Shown piece after piece: positions 13,782 through 22,058 of a stretch of 23,155 nt of DNA. Under the pieces are notes generated by a model. That model did not search any database, was not told the origin of the DNA, and saw nothing but the letters and a program-made list of their open reading frames with translations. Numbering within the stretch: the stretch's first letter is position 1; every line of letters starts with the position of its first letter. This DNA is from F23-B02 sp963610045. GTDB taxonomy: Bacteria; Bacillota; Clostridia; Oscillospirales; Oscillospiraceae. The position numbers and the translations under genes are program-made. Location: NCBI GenBank assembly GCA_963610045.1, contig CAVDMS010000021.1, forward strand, positions 1-23,155, in the 5' to 3' direction.

Positions 13782-15413
13782 ATGCCTAAATTTGAATACT
13801 TTAAACCGTATGAAGGCGACAAGCCCTATATATTTATAAGCTACGCTCATGTCGATGATGCAGAGGTCCTGCCCATAATCTCCGATATGCACAAGCGAGG
13901 CTATAATATCTGGTACGACGAAGGGATCGAGGTCGGCAGCGAGTGGCAGGAGTGCATAGCCTCGCACCTTGCGGACGCTCACCTCGTCATCGCCTTTATA
14001 TCAAACGGCTACATGAAGTCCGATAACTGCCGCAGAGAGATGCATTACGCACTTTCAAAGCGCATCAAAACCATAAACGTTTTCCTTGAAAAGACCGACC
14101 TTACGCCGGGGATGGAGCTGCAAATAGGCAATATCTTTGCCCTGATGAAGTACACCTATCCAAGTGAGGAGCACTTTTTTGAAAAGCTCTACACCGCTCC
14201 CCTTCTCGGCAGCGAAAATTTCAGCGACGCAGACAATACCGTCACCCCCGTCAACACGACGGTGCGGCTTTCCGACAAGGCAAGGAAGAAGGAGCGCAAG
14301 CTCCGTAAAAAGGAGGAGCGCCGTGAGCGCAAGGAGCAGCGCAAAGAGGATCGCAAAAATGCGCCGGAGGAGGTAAAGGAAGCGGCAAAGAGCAAAAAGA
14401 AAAAGATCACCCGCCTCGGCGTCGCTTTAATTGTTCTCGGCTGTCTTATTGCCGCTCTCATCGTCGGCTACTTCACAGGCTACATTGAGCGTCTGTTCAC
14501 GAAAACGACCGACATTCCGGAGATTAGCAGCGATACCGTTGCGGAGTTTAAGAGCGATGTCTTTGAGGCCGTGGCGAGAGAGTACACAGGCATTGAGAGC
14601 GGCGATATAACCGTCGGCGACCTCAAGGGTCTTACGGCGCTTTACATCTGCGGCGACAGGTACTGGTTCACGGCGCCTTCCTCCGACATCGTGGCAAGCT
14701 CCGTTGCGGACGGTGAAGCCACCATAACCGACAGCGACGGAAACGAGGTCACAGTCAGCCGAGGCAGCGTAAAGGATCTTTCCGACCTTGCGTATTTCAC
14801 CGATCTCAAGACCCTGCACCTGCAATTTCAAACGCTCAACAGTCTCGGCACCCTCCCTGCCTGCGGCATCGAAACGCTGAATCTTGACTCCTGCCGTCTT
14901 GCATCGCTTGAGGGTATCGGCAATCTTCCGAAGCTTACGGAGCTTTCCGCCGACGGCAACCCCATTTCAAGCTTCGGCGATCTTAACAAGTGCCTTGAGC
15001 TTACGAGCATTAGCTGCTTGGGTGCAAGCTGCACGGACTTTACGGTCTTTAAGCCGCTACTCAAGATAGAAAGCATCGCATTTTCCGACTGCACTTTGAG
15101 CGACGTGTCCCATGTTTTGGACCACGGCTCTCTCAGGTCAGTCACACTCATAAACTGCGACCTTACGGGCAGCTTTTTCAGATCGTTTGACTCGGAGCGC
15201 TCCATGCTTTATCTTGACATTTCGGGAAGCGTTCTTGATTCGACATCCGGCTTAAACGACTTTACCGCACTGACCGAGCTGCGCATAGCAAACTGCACCG
15301 GGATAAGCGACTGGTCCGAGCTTGAAAGCCTAACGGCACTCAGGACCCTGCACATAAGTGCAGATCAGCGCTCAGGCATCGGAGACATAAATGCAGACAT
15401 AATCGAAGAATAA
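13782..15413 (+). CDS. TIR domain - membrane helix - leucine-rich-repeat protein (Toll-like architecture)
   Basis: This is a 543-aa protein. The start at 13782 has GGAGG eight bases upstream. Residues 15-140 form a TIR domain of the bacterial TIR_2 type: IFISYAHVDD, the box-2-like NIWYDEGIEVGSEW, and SDNCRREM, whose Glu86 sits in the S-x-x-C-x-x-E position used by NAD-cleaving TIRs. A strongly basic, probably helical linker (166-211) leads to one membrane helix (212-232). No signal peptide precedes it, so the positive-inside rule puts the TIR in the cytosol and the C-terminus outside. Residues 246-330 form a cap-like region. Residues 330-540 carry about eight irregular leucine-rich repeats of roughly 22 residues (for example LKTLHLQ, IETLNLDS, LTELSADGNPIS, LTELRIANC). 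It has its own promoter and terminator and no partner gene. The ligand and the TIR activity are unknown. Confidence 0.88.
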   Translation: MPKFEYFKPYEGDKPYIFISYAHVDDAEVLPIISDMHKRGYNIWYDEGIEVGSEWQECIASHLADAHLVIAFISNGYMKSDNCRREMHYALSKRIKTINVFLEKTDLTPGMELQIGNIFALMKYTYPSEEHFFEKLYTAPLLGSENFSDADNTVTPVNTTVRLSDKARKKERKLRKKEERRERKEQRKEDRKNAPEEVKEAAKSKKKKITRLGVALIVLGCLIAALIVGYFTGYIERLFTKTTDIPEISSDTVAEFKSDVFEAVAREYTGIESGDITVGDLKGLTALYICGDRYWFTAPSSDIVASSVADGEATITDSDGNEVTVSRGSVKDLSDLAYFTDLKTLHLQFQTLNSLGTLPACGIETLNLDSCRLASLEGIGNLPKLTELSADGNPISSFGDLNKCLELTSISCLGASCTDFTVFKPLLKIESIAFSDCTLSDVSHVLDHGSLRSVTLINCDLTGSFFRSFDSERSMLYLDISGSVLDSTSGLNDFTALTELRIANCTGISDWSELESLTALRTLHISADQRSGIGDINADIIEE

Positions 15414-15445
15414 TAAAAAGAGCGCCAGTCGGCGCTCTTTTTATT
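15412..15445. terminator. Bidirectional terminator between the TIR-LRR gene and murF
   Basis: GAGCGCC (15420-15426) pairs with GGCGCTC (15431-15437) across AGTC. The stem is flanked by an A-run before and a T-run after, which extend it by A-T pairs. It serves both convergent genes. Confidence 0.92.
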
Positions 15446-15453
15446 ATTCTTTT

Positions 15454-16794
15454 TTATTTGAGAAGCTTCAGCGCTTCGGATATCTCGTCAAAGCCCATAC
15501 TGTGCGATGCCTTGACAAGCACGGTGTCGTCTCTGTGTATCAGTTCGGGAAGCGCTTTGATAAGCTCTGCTTTGGAGTCAAAGTGGCGTGCAATCTTGCC
15601 CGCACCCTCTGCCGTATATCGGGAAAGCTCACCTGCGGTAATGAGAAGGTCGGCACCCTTGAGCGCCGCATATTCGCCGACGCTGCGGTGCAGCTCCTCC
15701 TTCTGCGCTCCCATTTCGAGCATATCGCCGAGTATGCAGACCTTTCTGCCTGCGGTGTCGGACATCGAGTCGATGCCGCATTTGACGGAATCGGGGTTCG
15801 CGTTGTAGCAATCATCGATCAGCGTCAGATACCCTGTGTCGATCACTCTCGCTCGGCGCCCCACCGTCTCGTACTCAAGCACACCCTTTTTTATCATCTC
15901 GTCGTCAAGACCGAGGCTCATACCCACGGCAGCACCCGCAAGTGCGGCATAGACCATGTGCTTGCCGTAGGCAGGTATCACAAGGTCGATTTTGCGCTCA
16001 CCGGAGACAACGGTGCAGCGCGTTTCGTCCGAGCCGTCGCTGATATTCACCGCTCTGACGGATGAATTTGCGCCCGTGCCGAACAGGACACGGCGCTTAC
16101 TGCACTCAAAGGCAGCAAGCTTGTCGTCGTCACCGTTTAAGAAGACGGTGCCGTCGTCGGGCATATAGCTCAACATCTCGGTTTTTGCACGCAGAACGCC
16201 GTCCCTGTCGCCGAGGTGTTCAAGGTGAGCGTGACCGATAACGGTATATACCGCCATCGTCGGACGCACGATCTCCGCAAGCCTGCTCATTTCGCCGAAG
16301 TCCGATATGCCCATCTCGATAACGGCCGCTTCATGCTCCGGCTCAAGGTGAAATACCGTGAGCGGAACGCCAAGCTCATTGTTGAAATTTTTCTCGGTTT
16401 TCAGCACATTGTACTTCTGGGAGAGGACGGATGCGATCATTTCCTTTGCGGTGGTCTTGCCGACGCTTCCGGTAACGCCGATCACGGGTATGTCAAATCT
16501 CCTGCGGTACTCAGCTGCAAGGGTTTTCATTGCCTTTGCAACGTCCGGTACCACTATGACGGGTGCGTCAATACCGTCGGGGACTCTCTCGGCAAGGCAG
16601 CAAGCTGCGCCAAGCTCAAAGGCTTTGGCGATATAATCGTGTCCGTCGCTGTGTTCGCCCTTGAGTGCCGCAAACATGAAACCTTCACTTACCTTGCGGC
16701 TGTCTATGCAAACGCCTAAAATTTCGGCATCGGAATGTCTATTCAGTACGCCGCCGCATATTTTGGCGGCATCGCTTACGCTTATGCCCTTCAT
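15454..16794 (-). CDS. murF: UDP-N-acetylmuramoyl-tripeptide--D-alanyl-D-alanine ligase
   Basis: MurF adds the D-Ala-D-Ala dipeptide to UDP-MurNAc-tripeptide, the last cytoplasmic step of peptidoglycan precursor synthesis. The 446-aa length is typical. The N-terminal substrate domain contains IDSRKVSEGFMFAALKGEHSDGHD (about 30-53). The ATP-binding P-loop GVTGSVGKTT lies at 106-115. The central ligase domain includes KTEKNFNNELGVPLT and the His/Glu-rich EMGISDFGEM segment. The C-terminal domain contains the conserved LIDDCYNANPDS. It starts at an ATGA overlap with the upstream ddl gene, whose product supplies its dipeptide substrate. That links the two steps by translational coupling. Confidence 0.96.
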   Translation of the reverse strand: MKGISVSDAAKICGGVLNRHSDAEILGVCIDSRKVSEGFMFAALKGEHSDGHDYIAKAFELGAACCLAERVPDGIDAPVIVVPDVAKAMKTLAAEYRRRFDIPVIGVTGSVGKTTAKEMIASVLSQKYNVLKTEKNFNNELGVPLTVFHLEPEHEAAVIEMGISDFGEMSRLAEIVRPTMAVYTVIGHAHLEHLGDRDGVLRAKTEMLSYMPDDGTVFLNGDDDKLAAFECSKRRVLFGTGANSSVRAVNISDGSDETRCTVVSGERKIDLVIPAYGKHMVYAALAGAAVGMSLGLDDEMIKKGVLEYETVGRRARVIDTGYLTLIDDCYNANPDSVKCGIDSMSDTAGRKVCILGDMLEMGAQKEELHRSVGEYAALKGADLLITAGELSRYTAEGAGKIARHFDSKAELIKALPELIHRDDTVLVKASHSMGFDEISEALKLLK

Positions 16795-17822
16795 TTATCG
16801 TACTTCCTCATCGACAGAGTGATTATTTTCTCGCACAGCTCGCCGTAGCTCATCCCCTGTTCGGCAGCCATCTGCGGGACAAGGCTCGTGGGCGTCATGC
16901 CGGGGAGCGTGTTTGCCTCAAGGCAGTAGATCTCACCGTCGTCATCGTCCATTATGAAGTCTGCACGGCAGTAAACGTCCACCATGAGCGCCTTAGAAAC
17001 TCTTTCCGCAAGACGTCCGAGGCGCTCCTCGTCCTCGGCGCTTATCGGAGCGGGACATATCTCCTCGGCAAAGCCGGCCTGATACTTGTTTTTGTAGTCG
17101 TACCAACCGTTTTTGAGAACGATCTCAATACTCGGCATCGCTTTGCCGTCCATAACTCCGATGGTAAGCTCCCTGCCCTTTATGTATTTCTCGACAAGCA
17201 CATCGTCCTCGTATTTGAACGCAAACTCAAGCGCAGCAGAAAACTCCTCCTGCGTTCTCACGATGGAGGTCCCGACCGACGAGCCGCCGGAGCAGGGCTT
17301 TACGACGCATGGTATCCACGGAGAAGCCTGTATACCTTCGCCCTTTCTGAGCGTGATCGCAGGTGCGGTCGGTATTCCGGCTGCGTTAAACAGTGTTTTG
17401 GACAGCTCCTTGTTCATCGCAAGTGCGCTGCCGAGGTAGCCGCTGCCGGTGTATTTGACGCCGTACATATCGAGCGTCGCCTGTATCTTACCGTCCTCAC
17501 CGTCCTCACCGTGAAGCGCAAGGAACACAATGTCGGCGGCACGGCATATGGATATCACGTTTTTACCGAGACGGGAGCCGTCGCCGGAAGCGATGAGAGA
17601 CGCAATATCGGGCGTTTCCTCTCTTACGGAGTAGCGCAGATCCTGCTGCTGCTCATCAAAAAGCTTTGCCGGGTCGGAGCAGTCGCCGTCGTAGCCCAAA
17701 AACATATCAAGCAGAACGACGCTGTGTCCCCGCTCTCGCAGCGACCTTGCAACGCAGCTTCCGCTCGTGATCGACACGTCTCTTTCGTTTGATAAACCGC
17801 CGCACAATACCACTATCTTCAT
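16791..17822 (-). CDS. ddl: D-alanine--D-alanine ligase
   Basis: This 343-aa ATP-grasp enzyme joins two D-alanines for cell-wall synthesis. The start at 17822 has GGAGG six bases upstream. Visible signatures are the N-terminal GGLSNERDVSITSG (Glu13 in the substrate-binding position), LHGEDGEDGKIQ (103-114), the ATP loop PCSGGSSVGTS (176-186) and the metal-binding EANTLPGMTPTSLVPQ (302-317). In the omega loop KYQAGFAEEICPAP the position of the Escherichia coli DdlB Tyr216 is occupied by Glu254. That residue varies among ligases, and I still expect D-Ala-D-Ala activity because the partner murF follows directly. The C-terminal repeats of VanA-type D-Ala-D-Lac ligases are not obvious. Confidence 0.94.
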   Translation of the reverse strand: MKIVVLCGGLSNERDVSITSGSCVARSLRERGHSVVLLDMFLGYDGDCSDPAKLFDEQQQDLRYSVREETPDIASLIASGDGSRLGKNVISICRAADIVFLALHGEDGEDGKIQATLDMYGVKYTGSGYLGSALAMNKELSKTLFNAAGIPTAPAITLRKGEGIQASPWIPCVVKPCSGGSSVGTSIVRTQEEFSAALEFAFKYEDDVLVEKYIKGRELTIGVMDGKAMPSIEIVLKNGWYDYKNKYQAGFAEEICPAPISAEDEERLGRLAERVSKALMVDVYCRADFIMDDDDGEIYCLEANTLPGMTPTSLVPQMAAEQGMSYGELCEKIITLSMRKYDK

Positions 17823-17851
17823 GGCGCACCTCCGAACAAGTTATATAAGCG

Positions 17852-17880
17852 AGTATAGCACAGCAGCGTGCCATATTCAA
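17852..17880 (-). promoter_or_regulatory. Promoter of ddl-murF
   Basis: On the minus strand TTGAAT (17875-17880) is followed after exactly 17 bases by TATACT (17852-17857), placing the start of transcription near 17845, about 23 bases before the ATG. Confidence 0.72.
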
Positions 17881-17918
17881 ATATTTATTAAAAAAGTAGT
17901 GCATATGATCTCTTATTA

Positions 17919-17927
17919 TGCTATAAT
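17919..17927 (+). promoter_or_regulatory. Extended -10 promoter of the exonuclease gene
   Basis: TGCTATAAT is a perfect extended -10 (TGnTATAAT), about 45 bases before the chosen ATG. The -35 region is poor. It is divergent from the ddl promoter, with about 40 bases between the two -35 to -10 regions. Confidence 0.6.
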
Positions 17928-17971
17928 AACTTGGATTAAACAAAAGCTAATGAATGAAGGTAGTTGAACGT

Positions 17972-18952
17972 ATGAATTACATTGTGGTGGATCTGGAATG
18001 GAATCAAGCTATGAGTTCCAAGTCCTCCGTATTTAACAAGCTCCCCATTAAGCTCCGCGGCGAGATCATCGAGATCGGCGCCGTTAAGCTTGACGAGAAT
18101 ATGTGTCCGGCGGAGGAGTTTACCATTGACGTAAAGCCCGTGTACTTTCGTCGTATGCACTACAAGGTCAAGAAGCTCACCGGCTTTGACAAGGAGCGCC
18201 TCGCCCTCGGTCACAGCTTTAAGGATGCGTTCGAGAGCTTCCGTGAATGGTGCGGCGATGACCCCGTTTTCATCACCTGGGGCTGCGACGACAAGGGCAT
18301 CATGGAGCAGAATATTATAATTCACGACCTCGACTGGGACTGGATACACGGTTGGATAAACCTCCAGCTTATCTACAATATGCAAACGGACGGCGATAAA
18401 AACCAAAAATCGCTTGCCACCGCAATGGAGCATTTTGAGATCGAGCAGACGAGGGTCGCACACGATGCGTTGGGCGACGCTTACAACACCGCTCTTGTCG
18501 CCTCAAAGCTCGATATGCGTGAGGGGCTTGCGCAGTACGACAGTATGTCCAAGAATCTGTTTTCTCCGGGCAAAAGCAGCACTGCTGCATCGAACACCCC
18601 CGATCCGCTCGAACACGTCGTCTTTCCGGGATACGGCAGCAAGGCGGATGCCTTTGCCGACGCAAAGCTGTCCGTTATCTCCTGCCCCCACTGTCAGGGC
18701 GAGACCTCAAATCAGCGTTGGATAAACCAAGGCGATCAGCGGTACATGAATCTGTACTCCTGCCCGCAGTGCGGCAGCCTGCTCGTGCGTTTAAAGTTCC
18801 GCAAGCAGGAGGATTCGAGCTGGTCCGCAAACCGCCTCATATACGATGCCGACGACGGGATGCTTGACTTTTACCGCAGCAAGGCGGCGCTCTCCCGCAG
18901 GAGAGGCCGCAGCCACTCCGTCAAGAAAAACCGTCCGGCAGCAAAGCAGTAA
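17972..18952 (+). CDS. DEDDh 3'-5' exonuclease (KapD/DnaQ-like) with C-terminal zinc ribbon
   Basis: This 326-aa protein has an N-terminal DnaQ-fold exonuclease domain (about 1-185). The metal residues are readable: Asp7 and Glu9 in VVDLEW, an Asp at 106 or 107 in TWGCDDKGI, and His164 with Asp169 in AHDALGDA (the DEDDh form). After a linker, a zinc ribbon carries CPHC (Cys238, Cys241) and CPQC (Cys264, Cys267). The basic tail ends in repeated Arg/Lys. The start at 17972 gives the standard MNYIVVDLEWNQ opening; the in-frame ATG at 17954 lacks a ribosome binding site. Family members degrade single-stranded RNA or DNA. The zinc ribbon and basic tail suggest extra nucleic-acid contact (inference). 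Confidence 0.85.
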   Translation: MNYIVVDLEWNQAMSSKSSVFNKLPIKLRGEIIEIGAVKLDENMCPAEEFTIDVKPVYFRRMHYKVKKLTGFDKERLALGHSFKDAFESFREWCGDDPVFITWGCDDKGIMEQNIIIHDLDWDWIHGWINLQLIYNMQTDGDKNQKSLATAMEHFEIEQTRVAHDALGDAYNTALVASKLDMREGLAQYDSMSKNLFSPGKSSTAASNTPDPLEHVVFPGYGSKADAFADAKLSVISCPHCQGETSNQRWINQGDQRYMNLYSCPQCGSLLVRLKFRKQEDSSWSANRLIYDADDGMLDFYRSKAALSRRRGRSHSVKKNRPAAKQ

Positions 18953-18954
18953 AT

Positions 18955-18992
18955 AAAAATCGAGAGCAGCGAAATGCTGCTCTCGATTTTTT
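18955..18992. terminator. Bidirectional terminator between the exonuclease gene and ribF
   Basis: CGAGAGCAGC (18961-18970) pairs with GCTGCTCTCG (18976-18985) across GAAAT. An A-run before and T-run after extend it, and it overlaps the ribF stop by two bases. Confidence 0.92.
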
Positions 18993-19893
18993 ATTTTGCG
19001 TCTCGGAAGAAGTTTTTAGATGTGTCGGCATCGGCTTTGATCTGCTCCGAAAGCTCAGTCTGAGATGCAAATTTCCGCTCCGGGCGGATGAATTTGTAAA
19101 ACTCGACCCGTGCATGACGGTTATAGAGATTGCCCTTAAAGTCAAGTATATAGGTCTCGACGCTGACGCTGTTCTCGTCGCTCACGGTCGGTCTGACGCC
19201 GACGTTCGTGACGGAAACGTGTTCGCTGCCGTCCTCAAGATAGACCTTTGTTGCATACACGCCGAACCTCGGCGAAAGCACGCCCTCCGGCAGCTTCATG
19301 TTTATCGTCGGGGTACCCATTTTTGTGCCGAGGTGGTAGCCCGACCGCACCGTGTCGCTCAAGATGTGCGGGTGTCCGAGGTAGCTGTTGGCTTCCTCGA
19401 TCTTCCCGTCCCGTATAAGAGTGCGGATGTAGGTGGAGCTTACCGTGTTGTCGCCGATCTTCACAGGAGCGATAACGTCGCAGCCGAGACCGTTCTCGGC
19501 GCAGTATTCCTTCAGGCGCTCCGCCGTACCCATGCCCTTGTAACCGAAGCAGAAGTCGTGTCCCACGACGATGTGGCAGATACCGAGTTCGCTTATCAGC
19601 TCCTCGATGAACACACGCCAGTCCATCCTCATCACCTTTTCGCTGAAGTGAATGAACACGACGTTTTCTATCCCAAATCTGCGGCGGATTATATCCTCCC
19701 TGTCGGCTGCGGAGTTAATCAGCGGCACGTCCTTTTTAAAAACAAGCGTGTCGGGATGAACGTCGAAGGTCAAAACAGCCGGAGCAGCATTGATTTCAGC
19801 CGCCCTCTCCTTTGTTTTCTCAAGCAGAGCGGCATGACCTATATGCACTCCGTCGAAAAATCCGAGAGCTATAACGATTTTATCTTTAGTCAT
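18991..19893 (-). CDS. ribF: Bifunctional riboflavin kinase / FAD synthetase
   Basis: RibF phosphorylates riboflavin to FMN and adenylylates FMN to FAD. The 300-aa protein opens with MTKDKIVIALGFFDGVHIGH, which holds the nucleotidyltransferase motif GFFDGVHIGH (11-20). The FAD synthetase domain continues through VGHDFCFGYKGMGT and the STYIRTLIRDGKIEEA stretch. The riboflavin kinase domain follows with GYHLGTKMGTPTINM (the G-x-PTxN signature) and ends near residue 290. The start at 19893 has GAGG upstream and lies inside the truB 3' end (8-nt overlap); the longer frame from 19995 overlaps truB and is rejected. A ribF after truB is a common Firmicute arrangement. Confidence 0.95.
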   Translation of the reverse strand: MTKDKIVIALGFFDGVHIGHAALLEKTKERAAEINAAPAVLTFDVHPDTLVFKKDVPLINSAADREDIIRRRFGIENVVFIHFSEKVMRMDWRVFIEELISELGICHIVVGHDFCFGYKGMGTAERLKEYCAENGLGCDVIAPVKIGDNTVSSTYIRTLIRDGKIEEANSYLGHPHILSDTVRSGYHLGTKMGTPTINMKLPEGVLSPRFGVYATKVYLEDGSEHVSVTNVGVRPTVSDENSVSVETYILDFKGNLYNRHARVEFYKFIRPERKFASQTELSEQIKADADTSKNFFRDAK

Positions 19894-20755
19894 TATCCAC
19901 CTCGAAAAAGCTCTTAATTGTTTTAAGTTTGCCCGCGGAAACATTAGCAAGTGCAAGGAAATCGCCGTTTTCGCCGTACACCCTGTACGTTCCATTTTTT
20001 GCGGAAACGTTCAGAATATTGCCGCATTTGAGCTTTGCGGTTTGTGCGGCGCTTAAGTCTATCGCCGGGTACTCCGAAAACAGGCTGTCTACGGGGATGA
20101 TGTAGCGCTCCGGGTCCTCGGCGATCTCGGATAGAGTGTGTGCATCACGAACATCAAAGGGTCCGGCATTTGTTCTGCGCAGGGCGCTCATACAAGCAAG
20201 ACAGCCGAGTCTTTCACCAATGTCGTTGCAGAGTGTGCGGATATACGTCCCCTTTGAGCAGGAGACCGACAGCACAAAGTCGTCCCCGTCACGCCCCACA
20301 AGGCTCAGCTCGGAAATGTTCACCGTTCTCGGCTTTCGCTCAACGGTCTCGCCTTTTCTCGCAAGCTCGTACAGCTTCTTACCCGATACCTTGATGGCGG
20401 AGTACATGGGCGGTATCTGGCTGATCTCACCCGTAAACTCAGACAAAACGTCTGTAAGCTCGGCTTCGGTGGGTCTTATTCCCGTCTGTGCCGTTACTCT
20501 GCCGCTCGTGTCCTGCGTATCTGTGGAATAGCCGCAGCGAAGCGAGGCAACATAGCGCTTATTATGACTCTCCGCAAACTGCACAGCTCGTGTCGCCCTG
20601 CCGACGAAAACCGCCAAAAGCCCCGTCGCCATGGGGTCAAGCGTTCCCGAATGACCCACTCTGCGCTCATGGAGAATGCCTCTGAGCTTTGCAACGACGT
20701 CATGGCTCGTCCAGTCTGCGGGCTTATCTACAAGTATTATTCCATTGTATCCCAT
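19886..20755 (-). CDS. truB: tRNA pseudouridine(55) synthase
   Basis: TruB makes pseudouridine at position 55 in the T loop of tRNAs. The 289-aa protein opens with GIILVDKPADWTSHDVV. Its catalytic Asp40 lies in GHSGTLDPMATG (35-46). YVASLRCGYSTDTQD and the SCSKGTYIRTLCNDIG segment (about 164-180) follow, with a small C-terminal PUA-like part. The start overlaps the upstream nrnA by 19 bases, with GGTGA seven bases before the ATG. Its 3' end overlaps ribF by 8 bases. Confidence 0.96.
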   Translation of the reverse strand: MGYNGIILVDKPADWTSHDVVAKLRGILHERRVGHSGTLDPMATGLLAVFVGRATRAVQFAESHNKRYVASLRCGYSTDTQDTSGRVTAQTGIRPTEAELTDVLSEFTGEISQIPPMYSAIKVSGKKLYELARKGETVERKPRTVNISELSLVGRDGDDFVLSVSCSKGTYIRTLCNDIGERLGCLACMSALRRTNAGPFDVRDAHTLSEIAEDPERYIIPVDSLFSEYPAIDLSAAQTAKLKCGNILNVSAKNGTYRVYGENGDFLALANVSAGKLKTIKSFFEVDND

Positions 20756-21681
20756 GCGTCAATCACCGCTTTTATCAGAAGCTCCCTTGCGGTTTCGGGG
20801 TCGGTGTCAAGCGTGCAGCCGGACGCCATCTTGTGACCGCCGCCGCCAAAGTGCTTGCACACCTCGGAGCAGTCAAAGCACGGCTGCGAGCGCAGCGACG
20901 CCTTGCAGCCGCCCTCCGTAAGCTCTCTGACCACGATACTGACGATGCAGCCCTCTACCCTGCCGGGTATTCCCGCAATGTCGTCGCAGTCGTCCTCAGT
21001 TGCGTTTATCTCACGCAGCATGGCGTTTGTCACCATCGCCGCAACTATTGCTCCGTTTTTCTCGAATCTCAGCCCCGAACAAATGAGGCTTTCGAGCATT
21101 ATCCTCGCCTTCGTCGACTGGCGGAACAGCTCAAAGTTGAGCTTCTGCACCTCGGCTCCGGCACTTGCAAGCTCGCTTGCGGCGGCAAAGGTCTCCGCCG
21201 TGACATTTGCGTATCTGAAGCAGCCGCAGTCGGTCGAGACTGCAATGTAAAGCAGACTTGCCTCGGTCTTGCTCGGCTCTTTGCAGAGCAGTTTTATAAG
21301 CTCAAGCACCAGCTCACCGCAGGATGCCTTGGCAGAGCCGAGCAGGAGCTTTTCCGCATATCCCGAATTTGAATCGTGATGGTCTATGCAGAGCTTTACC
21401 TTGCCCTCAAAGCCCTTTGCGAGCATATGCTCCCCCGCAACGTCAACCGCAACGGTGTAAGTGCCCTCGTAACCCTCCGGAGCGAGGTAGTCCTTAACGT
21501 ACTTACGATACTTCGGCGTTATCTCCGGGTTCGGGTACAGATACGCACGCTTGCCGAGACGCCGCAGCGCAGAGCAAAGCGCCGCCGCACTGCCGAGCGT
21601 GTCTCCGTCCGGGCGTATGTGGGTTATCAGAATGTAATCGTCGTTCTCTCTAAGTATTTCGGCACACTCTGCGTAGTTCAT
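20737..21681 (-). CDS. nrnA: DHH/DHHA1 nanoRNase / pAp phosphatase
   Basis: This 314-aa protein degrades very short RNAs and in relatives also dephosphorylates 3'-phosphoadenosine 5'-phosphate. Its DHH metal motifs are ITHIRPDGDTLGSA (His21, Asp25, Asp27), AVD (Asp80) and the name-giving DHH at 100-102. The C-terminal DHHA1 domain carries the substrate loop GGGGHKMASG near residue 285. The gene begins in an ATGA overlap with rbfA. Its placement between rbfA and truB is the usual Firmicute RNA-metabolism cluster. Confidence 0.94.
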   Translation of the reverse strand: MNYAECAEILRENDDYILITHIRPDGDTLGSAAALCSALRRLGKRAYLYPNPEITPKYRKYVKDYLAPEGYEGTYTVAVDVAGEHMLAKGFEGKVKLCIDHHDSNSGYAEKLLLGSAKASCGELVLELIKLLCKEPSKTEASLLYIAVSTDCGCFRYANVTAETFAAASELASAGAEVQKLNFELFRQSTKARIMLESLICSGLRFEKNGAIVAAMVTNAMLREINATEDDCDDIAGIPGRVEGCIVSIVVRELTEGGCKASLRSQPCFDCSEVCKHFGGGGHKMASGCTLDTDPETARELLIKAVIDAWDTME

Positions 21682-22037
21682 TCTTCCTCGTCCCTCTTAA
21701 TGTCAAGACTGTTTATGATCTCATTTATATGAGCGCCGTATTCGATGCTGTGGTCAAGCTCAAATATAAGCTCCGGCGTATTGCGAAGCTTAAGCGAATT
21801 GCCAAGCTCACGCCGCAGCCAACCGGATGCGGAGCGAAGCCCCTTTTTAAATTCCTTTTCGTTCTCAAGCCCCAGTACCGAGATCCAAACCTTGCAATAC
21901 TTGAGGTCGCCCGTGGTCTCGACACGGGTGACGCTCAGCATACCCTGATTTACACGGGGATCCTTGATCTCACGCAGGAGTTTGCTCAAAACGAGCTGTA
22001 TATCGTCATTTGTCCTTGCAAGCTTATTTGAAGGCAT
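21678..22037 (-). CDS. rbfA: 30S ribosome-binding factor A
   Basis: RbfA is a single KH-like domain protein needed for late 30S subunit maturation and 16S rRNA 5'-end processing. The 119-aa length is typical. Recognisable segments are the N-terminal RTNDDIQLVLSKLLREIKDPRV, the KVWISVLG strand and the C-terminal LRNTPELIFELDHSIEYGAHINEII. The start has AAGGAGAGA just upstream. It lies about 50 bases after infB, with a hairpin between them. Confidence 0.96.
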   Translation of the reverse strand: MPSNKLARTNDDIQLVLSKLLREIKDPRVNQGMLSVTRVETTGDLKYCKVWISVLGLENEKEFKKGLRSASGWLRRELGNSLKLRNTPELIFELDHSIEYGAHINEIINSLDIKRDEEE

Positions 22038-22058
22038 AATTATCTCTCCTTATGCGCA

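Noticed and set aside
19894..19995. 34-residue N-terminal extension of RibF
   Set aside because: It overlaps truB coding sequence, lacks family similarity, and the internal start at 19893 has a ribosome binding site and gives the standard RibF opening.
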